Assembly: GCA_020636445.1 (NCBI GenBank)
Contig: JACJXV010000016.1
Span: 12,366-76,365 of the forward strand
Length of the DNA stretch: 64,000 nt
Reading direction: 5' to 3'
From: Lewinellaceae bacterium
Lineage (GTDB): Bacteria; Bacteroidota; Bacteroidia; Chitinophagales; Saprospiraceae
In this document: positions 53,500 to 63,086 of the stretch, one piece after another
How positions within the stretch are numbered: the first letter of the stretch is position 1
How the letters are laid out: the number at the start of each line of letters is the position of its first letter
The notes under the pieces: model-generated
The model's database searches: none
Told to the model about the DNA's origin: nothing
What the model saw: only the letters and a program-made list of their open reading frames with translations
Position numbers and translations under genes: made by a program

Positions 53500-53910
53500 T
53501 TACCCATCTACCGCATCGAGGATTATCTGTGATAAATCATCCGGGTGAAACGAAACAGCCCATTGCCATCTCCCAAAACCGCCGTGTTCGTTTATTGCTT
53601 TGACCCATTGATCCAGAAAGGATCGTTTTGTTCGGTTTTCTTCGCTATCCTGCCCTTTGGTTTCCAATACCAGGAAATTGCCATTGATTAGCCTGATGAG
53701 GAAGTCAGGGTAGTATTTGCGAATGGCTCCCTGGTGGTTGTACAAAATCGCAAACCCAATGTGATCATTCTTGACAAATGATTGGATCAGGTTCAATCGT
53801 TCTAGCGTGTACGCTTCAGAGGCTTCCCAGCCACTATCGTAAACGCTATGACTCATGTGGGATTTACTGACCGCTTCGCAGGTTTTTTGATGGTTTTTAT
53901 TCCGCATCAT
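53500..53910 (-). pseudogene. C-terminal stub of a type III restriction-like (BPTD_3080-type) endonuclease
   Basis: 136 residues with an in-frame ATG, but the sequence matches only the C-terminal nuclease part of the much larger (about 900 aa) type III-restriction-like proteins: SHMSHSVYDSGWEASEAYTL, NDHIGFAILYNHQGAIRKYY, PDFLIRLINGNFLVLETKG and INEHGGFGRWQWAVSF. The P-D-F...E-T-K-G pair is the PD-(D/E)XK catalytic core and is intact. The helicase part is absent and not found further upstream. It lies 110 bp downstream of tRNA-Ser, as expected for the remnant of an integrated island. It could still be expressed as a small nuclease domain, but decay is more likely. Confidence 0.75.
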
Positions 53911-53921
53911 CAGTGGCGCAG

Positions 53922-54206
53922 CCCTAATCTACTGTTAGGGAATCTTCAGTTCCCATCGGACTATTCTGGGTCTTCCGGGCCCCTAGAACAAGTTCGCCCG
54001 CCCGGGATCAGCGGGCTAATCCGAGCTTCTTTCAGCAAAAAAACAACAGGTTGGTACGTATCTTCAGATGCGCACCCAAGCCTACAACCTGGCGATCTTC
54101 AAGATCGCCTGCAACGTCTCCGAGTCTTTTCTGTAATTATTGGCTATTTGACCTTTCGATCTGAAGATCCTTAAGTTGTATTTGGCGGCAATCTGAAGAT
54201 TTCCGC
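53922..54206. repeat. cluster of short palindromes around the word TCTTCAGA
   Basis: CCCTAA...TTAGGG (53922-53940) and overlapping GGGAATCTTCAGTTCCC (53938-53954) start the cluster. GTATCTTCAGATGCGC (about 54059-54073), GGCGATCTTCAAGATCGCC (54091-54109), GATCTGAAGATC (54158-54169) and GCGGCAATCTGAAGATTTCC with GC (54185-54206) follow. Each is a small hairpin with TC/GA at the centre. There is no coding frame. Confidence 0.6.
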
Positions 54207-54719
54207 TAACTCGAGAACCTTTTCAGCCTGATAAGGCCCAGCTCGGGGTAAATTCCGGCGTATTACGCTCAACTGTTTTCAGACAAATGGTATTCTTCGG
54301 TTAGGATGCAAATCCTTAATTCAAGCCAGACAAGCGCCAAAGGCGTCCCTACTTCTGAAAGTATATATACCCATCCCAAGGGAGTGACTTTTGGTAATGG
54401 TGATGAGCAAAAGCCCACTGAGAATAAAGCAATAAGTGATATTAATTAAGCAAATTCCTTTCAGGGGAAATATAAGTTTATGTTCACGCTTTTTGGTAGC
54501 AATACCCATCATAAAGCGCAAATAAACAGGGCTTGATTACCGCAAGGAAATACAAGGATGTCGCCGGGATACCAGGGGTTTTCCAACCTGACTAAAACAA
54601 CGCCCAGCAAAAGCGGATGGCAGGCACCCAGCCCATCGAGTAAGAACCGGGTTTCTCAGGCGAAACGAAACCTGTTGATCATGGATTCAACGGCACAATT
54701 CGGACTAAGACCCTCCTAA
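54207..54719. other. intergenic, no supported gene
   Basis: About 500 bp after the palindrome cluster. A 66-residue open frame on the minus strand (54321-54521) has a hydrophobic centre (ITYCFILSGLLLITITKSHS) but no other support. No RNA gene or clear repeat is seen. Confidence 0.4.
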
Positions 54720-57700
54720 ATGCTAAGTTTTTGGGGGCACTCATCCGCCATCAGTACCGCAACTTCAGCTTCTGCCGTTATGAATAACATAAAAAGCCGG
54801 AAACCGTCCTTTGTTTTTCAGGGTAATGCAGTTCAGGTCCGCACTGAAACAGTGGACGTTACGGCATTTTAGCCCTGGGTATTGAAGATTTTAAATGCCA
54901 TACCAGGGGTTACGTTGCAAATGGATAAGCCCTGGGCTGGGTGTTGTCGGGTTGGGGTAGATGGTGACAACTTCGAATCATCCACCAGGGAGGTGCTGTC
55001 GCCTGAGGTGAAAATAGGGCACAGGCAAAGGCCTTTTGTGATCGGTCCCCGATTCGCCGGCCGGGGATGTCATGCTCGGCGGGTGATGCCAGATCGCGAC
55101 GTCGGATTGGTCAGCGGCATCGCGGTAAGTGGCCCATTACAGGATGATATCCTGACTGGGGCCTTCTTCCAAAACCAGGAATTCGTTTTTTGTGGGCGAC
55201 GAACTTCGCCTATCCACCGGGGAAGGATCTACCGGAATTGTAGAGGTCATGACTTCCAGCAGCGGCCCGCGAAGGGTGAATGCCCAGAGTATACCCCCCA
55301 AATGGAGGGTGACAAAGATACGTTGGTAGAAACCAGTGCCAGAATCCAGCCAACGCCGGCAATATCTTGTCAGGGGTCGTTGATGAAGCAGTGGCCCGCC
55401 GAACAGCAAACGATCTTGCCGACATGTTCATTGTTGCTTCCATACAGCTCTCGCGGGCTGCCAATTCAATCAGGTTCTCCACAAAGGGGGTACCGGCAGC
55501 ATTGTAATTGGGCAAATTAGGGTTAATGCTTTACTCGGTGAAATATATACCGGATGGCCGAAACCGGCCGAATAATCATACCAACCTTTGCTCCAAGCCA
55601 GAATACTGCTGCATCATTTATATGCCACCCAGAATGGGCGGGATTTAACGTCCCCATTCAATGGGTCGAAAACAGGGCCTACCGCCCAGTCTTTCTCCGC
55701 GGGATCACGCAGCGTGGTTCAGGAGGTGACCAGTGCCACCCAGGGCGGGGTTTCTGAATCAGGGCCATCGGCGAAATTCATCGGGACCCGGTGAAATCCC
55801 CCGCAAGGGAACGGTGTGGGTGTGGGCATTCCCGTTTTGGGGTTTACGGACCAACCTGCTTGGAATTTTCATGGCTTAATGAATTATAAATACAGGATAC
55901 CCAGTGAAGTCTGTCGGGAAAAGCCTCCAGTGGTGTTACCAAAGTATTGGGAGAGATATCTTTAGATGACACTATCTTGGGCGTCAAGGTGGGAAGCCCA
56001 TTTAGCAACTCAGTGAAAAGCCCCCATTGATATGCTTCGCTGGACGGTGTTTGGTATTCTGATTTAGCAGGAGAGGGCCGGATCGTCGCCACCAATGCGG
56101 AAGTACTTCCCCAGCGTTCATAGGTAATCAGTCCCTGTTCATCCAGAAGAAGGGAACCACATTTATTCAGCGCCTAAAAAGGCGGGTGCCTTTTCCCCTG
56201 ACAACATTCCCTCCCTGGTGATGAAGGTCTCCCAGAGTTAAAGGTTGCCATGATTGGGATCAAAATGTTGGGGTTGCAGAATAGCCAGCAATGGGATTCT
56301 ACGTGAAATAAAGAATATTGCACCCAGTCAAATTGCTCCAGCTGGCTCCGTCTTGTTTGCCGAAATTGATGATGGTCTCGGCGATGAAAATTCCCCCAGG
56401 GCGGCAGCATCACCCGACGAATAATCGGTTGCCGTAAATTGCGTGTCGTAGCCTAACTCCGCCATGAGTAAATCAAAAATGGCCAGGGAATTGGCGCGGC
56501 CGGGTGATTTGGCAAACCGGTGGCTCAGCAAGCGGTAAGCAGCATAGGAAATCGTTTTATTCCTGGCCGTTTGGAGAGGCTCATTCGCTTCAAAGCCAGC
56601 AAAAGTACTCTGGAAACCGCCTACTTCTTTACCAATCAGGAAGGTCTGGGCCTGCTGGTCGTAGATTGCCCAGGCATCGTACATCGCCACACTGGTGTGG
56701 AAGAGGTTGCGGGCATGCACCGTTGGCCGGGCAAAATCCTTCCGAATGGCATTCAGCAGGGCCTCATTCCACAAACGGGCTACAGATTGCTCAGCCGTAC
56801 TGTTTTGGCCTGTTAAGGTTACCGACATTTGCGACGGGATGCTGGAGCAGGTATTTACTTCCTTTACGGAAATGGTTCCGGCAGTGGCTAAGGCCCATTG
56901 GACGGTCACTGTTGCGGTACCTTGCCCTTGCAGAATTTCGCCGTGGGTAACCCGCCATTGATAAGTGCTGCCGGCCGTTTCCGGACAGGTATAGGTTTGG
57001 GTTTGCAGGAAACCCGCCGCCGTCGCACCGGTAATCGTTAACGCTGGCAGATAGGTGCAGGAGCCGTCGTCAACGGTCGCTAATGGATTGTAAGAGCACG
57101 AATTGGGGTCAGTACAGCCGTAGACTTTCTGGTTGGTAATCGTTTGAATTTCGATACCGGAACCCTCTGTCAGGGTAAGGGTTTTGTCGACGGGCAAGTC
57201 GTAATAGACCTCTTCAATGCCGGAGGGCCAGATGATCTTTAAACTGTCAATCTGGTCGGCATTGGCAAGGCCTACATGAACCGGTTGTAAGCTTTGTGAT
57301 AATAAACCGGCTCCCTGATTGAAGCGGGTTTGGGTGAACCCCTGTGCTGAAATCCGCAACACACTGCCTAAGCCATCGCGGTTAGAGGTGGTACCTGTCA
57401 ACTTGATTTTTGCCCAGTGCTGATTTTGGGGTGAATTACTCGTTATGGTTTGATTTTCATAGAAATAAGGCTGATCGTCCATATTGGCAAGGAAAATATC
57501 CAGGTCGCCATCATTGTCGTAATCGAACACTTCCATCCCCATGGTATTGGAACTTTCTACCAGATTCGCAGGTGCCGACCAATCGGTAAAGGAGTCCTGC
57601 CCTTCGCGGGTAAGGTTTTTGAACAGGAAGTTTGTCTTGTTGTCGGGGAAAAAGATTGGATCATTCTGATACCCATTGGCAACGAACAGGTCTTCATCCC

Positions 57701-58744
57701 CATCGAGGTCGAAATCGGCAAATTTGCTGTTCCAGGCATAGAAGGCACGCAAAACATTTTTATCCTGGGCCAGGTTACTGAACGTTTGGTTAGGTTGTTG
57801 GGTTAGCAGGCGGTTGTTGCCAATATTAGTGATGTAAATATCCGGCCGGCCATCATGGTTATAATCACCGAGGGCCATCCCTTTATCATTCCCGCTTATG
57901 TCCACACCAAAAGCATTTGCCTGATCGGAAAAATTAGTGCCGGTATTATTCACGAACAACTCATTGGCGGCAAAGTCATTGGACAGGTAGAGATCCAGCC
58001 ACCCATCAGCGTTGACATCAACGGGAAGGGCCATCCAGGTTCTGCTTTTAGTGCCGCTGGTGCCTGTTTGGGCAGTGACCTGGGTAAAGGTACCGTCCCC
58101 ATCGTTTTGGTACAATTGGTTTGCCGGGCACAAGCCTACTTTGGTGATGTACAAATCAAGATGGCCATCCCGGTTGAAGTCCCACCACAGGGCACTGGTA
58201 TTGTAACAGCCATTGACTGCAGTTAAACCAACCGCCTGAGTTACTTCCTGGAAAGTGCCATCGCCGTTGTTATGGAAGAGCTGGATGCGCAGGTAGTTGG
58301 TCAGGATAAGATCGGGGTAGCCGTCGTTGTCGTAATCACCCCAGGAGGCGCCGAGCTTCACGCCGTACCCAAATCCGGGATCTTCGGCATTGAAATTGTA
58401 GAGCCCGCGAAAGCCTGCTTCCCGGGTTACATCGGTAAACGTACCGTCATTGTTGTTTTGGAAAAGCCGGCTCCAGGTCGTTTTGTCGGACGAATTGAAA
58501 TCGAATTTGGCGACAACAAAAATGTCCAGGTCATTGTCCAGGTCATAGTCGGCTACCGCAATACCCATATTGTTCTTTAGGTCCGTAGCTTGGCGGGTAT
58601 CTCACTCGGGTGAAGACCTGGCCAGACACCTGGGTAGCGGTCCAAGGAGCATCCCAAACTTACCCAGTTACGGAGGATAGGGGATATACTGGAATGAAAG
58701 TTTGAGAAGTTAGGGAAAACTAAAGGAGTAATTGTTCTTTTCAT
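54720..58744 (-). pseudogene. decayed VCBS/ASPIC-UnbV plus haloperoxidase-like fusion with T9SS tail
   Basis: The start is ATG 58744 (MKRTITPLVFPN, a signal peptide in shifted frames). After a shift near 58577 an open frame of 746 codons (58568-56328) encodes FG-GAP/VCBS repeats (DYDLDNDLDIFVV, DYDNDGYPDLILTN, DFNRDGHLDLYITK), an ASPIC/UnbV-like LKIIWPSGIEEVYYDL, a Cys-rich CTDPNSCSYNPLATVDDGSC module, an Ig-like domain, and the start of a vanadium-haloperoxidase-like domain (RLWNEALLNAIRKDFARPTV). The frame breaks in a G-run near 56398. Beyond it the same protein is traceable in alternating frames: IAETIINFGKQDGA, WASHLDAQDSV, FPTDFTGYP, FADGPDSETPP, NPNLPNYNAAGTPFVEN, FLVLEEGPSQD and WATYRDAADQ. 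VTIYPNP at about 54945-54968 is the T9SS sorting motif. Many indels and some stop codons make it non-functional. The end near 54720 is approximate. Confidence 0.82.
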
Positions 58745-59008
58745 AAGGGTGTTTTTTTCGTCAATACCTTCCCAACTACCGAAAATCCTGGGGTAAACCT
58801 CGCCAAGGGGAGGTTTGAGCTGAGTCATAGTTGAATTGTCCGATCCGCCTGTATAAGGACAAGGTCAATATTCGGGATATTTTACATTAGAGAGAATTAA
58901 ATATTCAAAAAATGGTCGCCTGGCCATCATTCGATGAGCGAAGTGGTTGGTGCAAAGGTCAACATCAAGGCTCTGGCAACCCCAAATCGCTTCGGGCAGA
59001 ACATATGA

Positions 59009-60750
59009 TTACTTATCACGATTCAGAACCAGAAGCCGTTTTACCAGCATCCCTTGCTGATTCGACAAAGCAATAAACAAGGGCTGTCCATCTCCTGTAG
59101 CCAGTTGAATTGGGATAACTTGTTCGCCCTGGATCGCTCTGTCCAGTGTTTTTGTGTAAACTACCTGTCCCAGGGTATTCATGATTTTGAGCTGTTCAGC
59201 TTTAAAACCCGGGTCCGCAATCCGGACAAAAAGGTGCCGTCATTGGGGTTGGGGAAAATGCTGATGTTGAATTCCTGTTCCGAGGCTGCCCTTTCCCGGG
59301 TTGGCGTAGTTAGCTCGACAAAACCCTTCCACGGGAGCTTGCCTTCCCGGATAGTGAAAATCTTTCCTGCGGCGATTGGGCCTATTTCCTGCACCAGTCC
59401 GGAAGGCCAATACAGGTCATTTCTTTGATGGTATTGGCGGCTCCAACCCGAAATGTACCAGGCTGCTGCTTTGGCTCGTCCAACCATTACCAGCGGTCAA
59501 TTCATCGACATGGGTAATTCCCAAGTCATCGACTACCGGATGCGGGCACCTACCGCTTGCCGGTTACTGGTACTACCCACCAATTTGAATGCAATCCATT
59601 GACCAAGCGATCCGCATTTTGAAACAACTGAAAATTGTTGTTATCCCATCGGTTGGTCACACCGAGATCAAGGTTGCCATCCAGGTTAAAGTCCCAACTG
59701 GCAGTGCCATAACTGCCTTGCCGGTTAGCTACCGGATCATTTACTTCCACTGGGGTAAAGGTCAGATTGCCCAGGTTGCGGTATAGTACGTTGGGGTGAG
59801 GGGAAAAAGAATAATCATTGGCGACATAGATGTCGAGCCAGCCATCATTGTCAAAATCCAGTAAGCTGACGCCCCAACCCATCCCCGGATCGTCAATACC
59901 GGCTGCGGCCGAAATATCGGCAAAGGTACCGTCACCCTTGTTTAACAAGAGAATATTTGCATACAAGTTGGCGATGTAAATATCCATCCAGCCATCATTA
60001 TTGAAATCGCTAACATCCACGCCCATCGCAAAGCTTTTGGTGTTAACCCCGGCAGCCGCCCCAACTTCGGTAAACCGGCCCTGGCCATCATTGCGGTAGA
60101 AAATTGGGCTGAAAGTTGTCGTGGGTCAGGTACAGGTCCACATCCCCGTCGTTGTCATAATCGAAAAATACTGCCCATGGCCTTGCCGGCATCAGGGCAC
60201 CGGACTGGAGAGTACGATTGGTAAAGGTGCCGTTACCGTTGTTGAGGTAAAGGACATTCTCCTGATTAAAGTTGGATACGTAAATGTCAGGAAACCATCC
60301 CTGTTGACGTCCGCCATGTTTACCGACAAAGGATACCCCAGTTGGAAAATGCCGGCGGCTGTAGTGATATCCGTAAACGTTTCGTTACCGTTATTGCGGA
60401 AAAGCTTGTCGGGGTTTACGTTGTTACCAACGTATAGATCCAGGTCGCCGTCGTTGTCGATATCCCCCCAGATAGCCGTTTTGGTGTCCGAATTATTAGC
60501 CAGCGCAACGCCGGCGGTCTCCGCCATTTCAGAGAACCTGCCATCACCTAAGTTTTTCCAGAGTTGGTTTTTAGCTGGGAAACCCAGGTAAAAATCTTCA
60601 TAACCATCGTTGTTGAAATCCCCAACAGCAATACTGCTGCTCCGGATACTCCCGAAAGACCTGCTTGGGTAATATCCCGGAAGGTCATTTGCGCAAAGCT
60701 GATGGAGCTGAAACCAGCCATAATAAGGAGTAGAAAAGGATGGACTTCAT
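59009..60750 (-). pseudogene. frameshifted CRTAC1-like VCBS/ASPIC-UnbV protein with T9SS tail
   Basis: ATG 60750 begins MKSILF and, after a shift, LLLIMAGFSSISFAQMTFRD, a signal peptide. Six VCBS/FG-GAP repeats follow in different frames: VGDFNNDGYEDFYLGF, WGDIDNDGDLDLYVGN, VNMADVNRDGF, FFDYDNDGDVDLYLTH, VDVSDFNNDGWMDIYIANLY and LLDFDNDGWLDIYVAND. An ASPIC/UnbV domain is readable as VGARIR then HVDELTAGNGWTSQSSSLVH and FGLE. The T9SS tail is EFNISIFPNPNDGTFL, QLKIMNTLGQVVY and LLVLNRDK, stop at 59009. Frameshifts lie near 60725, 60640, 60295, 60100, 59595, 59535 and 59215 at least. Nearly all lesions are one-base indels, with reading otherwise well preserved. It is tandem, same strand, to the fusion pseudogene that starts 265 bp downstream. 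Confidence 0.85.
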
Positions 60751-61062
60751 AGAGAACTCATTGATAAAAGAGAGGGCGTTTGGGAAACGATCAGCCTTTT
60801 TACAGACCAACAGGTCGAAGAAAGACCGGCATTCGTTGACTACAAATTACCCAATTAGCTTTTTGATTCAAAAGTAGGAATGTCCGTATTTCGCGAAAAT
60901 GTGGTGGTGAAAAGTGGGGTTCCAGTGTGAAATACCTTTGATAGGTCATCCGGATGGCAATTGGGGTGTAGTGTTCGGTCAATTAAGGAATTTATGGTAA
61001 TGTATTTACCGAAAATACGCCACCGCTAAGTTTATTTTTCATGGTCGCCTTATCGGACGGAC
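60751..61062. other. intergenic, no supported feature
   Basis: About 310 bp upstream of the VCBS pseudogene, presumably including its old promoter. No repeat or frame stands out. Confidence 0.4.
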
Positions 61063-61397
61063 TTGTCCTTTTGCCTTGATGCAAAAATTTACCGTCTGGG
61101 AGGACCTCAAAAATCAAGGCTCTTACGCTAGCCTTAAAATGATGTGGCATTCCGGACAAGAAATGGGCCATCTGAAACAGCTAATATTGTGCGTCTTGCT
61201 GCAGGAAAGAAACTCGCCCTTACCGATTGTGCAATGCCTATCAGCTTATTGACATCCGACTATACTTTCTTTAATAGAACATCCGTTGGCTCAGACACCT
61301 TTTTACCCGCCTATGGAGGGCCTGCGGCCGCAAGACTTGGTGGTCCCTTCCTAGAGCCGCCTCATTTTTAACAGGCTATCGGTAAAGTGTTTACCCG
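61063..61397. repeat. dispersed intergenic repeat, copy 2
   Basis: It shows the same blocks in order as copy 1 at 35.9-36.2 kb: CCTTTTGCCTTGATGCAAAA and ATCAAGGC, CCTTAAAATG, CTGCAGGAAAGAAACTCGCC, TTGGCTCAGACA, TTTTTACCCGCCTATGGAGG, GCCGCCTCATTTTTAACAG, and GGTAAAGTGTTTACCCGCC. Overall it is clearly homologous but diverged. No coding frame. Confidence 0.75.
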
Positions 61398-62340
61398 CCA
61401 TGGTGAGCAGTTTTGATAGTGGATGGTTCCTGCACTCCGCTCAGTAACCAAACGAAGCCAAAGGGCTGATTTCTGACCCGATGCATTCGGGGCAAGTTTC
61501 TAATTTTTACCCGCCGAAGCCCGCCATGGGCGAACAAACAGCGTAGGCGGGTCGCTTCACTACCCAATGACTATCCCTAACCTGTAATTGCTCAGTTGAA
61601 AAAACACCCGTTGAGGCCCCGATCTACGTAAGTGGCCCGCCAGTTTCTTTTGAAGTTTCCTTCGCCAATGGGCAATCAAGCGTAACAGTGGCCGGGAAAA
61701 ATAGAGCGTTCCTCCGGCGGTACCCACCTCCACAGTCCCAGGTATCCGAAACCACATCGGCTTGCTTGATCAGGCCGCTGCCCGTGTACCGGCTGGGGCC
61801 AATCGGACCGGTATTTTTACCGCCAATACTTCCTCTTTGCAGCCGTAACCGGCGCCGGCACCAGGAGGGATCTCGGCATCGGGGGAGCTTTATTTTTGCT
61901 GGAATTTTCCCCGGATGCGGGTATTGTCGCCAGCGTTTTCGTTGAAGAGGATTTCACCCTTAGCTCCAGGTAATTACCGCTCAGACTGGCAGTCACATCG
62001 GCGTGCCACTCTCCCGGCCATACAGGTCACAATCCCGGATTCCAGATCAGTAGCCAGCACCGTAACAGGCGGAATAGGTACCGGAATACCTGGTGAGGTG
62101 AGGCAGGCAACTGCGTCATCTGCAACGAAGCCTGAATGCTCATATAGATGAAGTACCAAATCATATCATTCAAACGGGCGAAAGGGCATTGTGGTTGCCT
62201 AAAGGTAAGGATCCGGTCAAGATTCATAGATAAGGTTCATAAACAAGAAGTTCCAATTCACCATTTGAATAATTTGCAGGGTTTGCCCTGAAGAAGCCGG
62301 ATTAAACCGCTGACTAGTTACTGAGTTACTGGCTGTTGAT
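61398..62340. other. intergenic, repeat fragments and possible gene debris
   Basis: 61455-61555 carries CCAAAGGGCTGATTTCTGAC, CCGATGCATTCGGGG and CCCGCCGAAGCCCGCCATGG, repeat words also found at about 50.2 and 41.1 kb. From 61560 to 62230 both strands have short open frames, and the minus strand shows DVTASLSGNYLELRV-like stretches in shifting frames, which may be debris of another secreted protein. I could not reconstruct a family. Confidence 0.4.
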
Positions 62341-62405
62341 TTCTGACTCCGACGCAGTCGGGGTGAATTCTGATCCCGATGCAGTCGGGACAAGTTTTGA
62401 TTTCT
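62341..62405. repeat. two CCGAnGCAGTCGG palindromic units
   Basis: TCCGACGCAGTCGGGG (about 62347-62362) and TCCCGATGCAGTCGGGA (62374-62390) are near-palindromes separated by TGAATTCTGA, followed by CAAGTTTTGATTTCTGATT. They are related to units at 20895 and about 61475. Confidence 0.6.
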
Positions 62406-62567
62406 GATTAAGGGTGTTAAGAAAAATTATGCTGGACTTTAGCCATTGTTAAAGCTTATTGATGCATGAATGTCTAAGCCGTATCGCAAGGCAGGTTTTG
62501 GCTTTTAGCCTAGAGGAAAGGAAAAAATTGATCTTTATTCTGAATTGCCTTCTGCTAGGTGTGCCTT

Positions 62568-62880
62568 CTTTTGGCTTGGCCCAAAAAGAAGCAAAAGCTC
62601 ATAGCTGTTACCGCTGACGCTAAAATGGAGCGGCAATTAGGGTGAAGTATCCACTTTTTAGCATTAATCAGGGCACTACACTGCCGGAAAGAAACTCGCT
62701 CTAACGCTGAGAATCCTGATTTGCCTTTTGTGATTACCTGATTAATACGTTGTTATCTAACCAATTGCGTTAGCTCAAACACCTTTCCGGCGGGCGTTTC
62801 GTTGGCTTTCATACCTACTACAGGCCGCTCCATTTCTTGACGCGCCACCGGTAAAGGTTTATCCGCCTCTGGCGGGCCGA
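62568..62880. repeat. dispersed intergenic repeat, copy 3
   Basis: The third copy of the roughly 330-bp family: TTCTTTTGGCTTGGCCCAAA then AAGAAGCAAAAGC, GACGCTAAAATGGAG, CTGCCGGAAAGAAACTCGC, TTAGCTCAAACACCTTTCCG, GCCGCTCCATTTCTTGACGC, and GGTAAAGGTTTATCCGCCTC with TGGCGGGCCG. Order and spacing match copies 1 and 2. It lies in the gap before the epimerase gene. Confidence 0.75.
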
Positions 62881-63086
62881 TAAAAAAGTTATTGGCCTGC
62901 TTGACCGCTCAAATGGCTAAAGTCTAACTTAGATCCCACAAAATTTTATTGAAATTATAGGATGGTAATTTTTCTTAACACCCTTAATTTCTGATTTCCC
63001 ATTTCCCATTTCCCTGCTCACATCAGCCAAAATCAATAGTTCTTTACGTTACACTGCATTGAAGCGTATATTGAGTAAAAAAAATA

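Noticed and set aside
61560..62230. A gene on either strand in the 61.5-62.2 kb gap
   Set aside because: Only short frames with many stops; possible debris but no family could be reconstructed.
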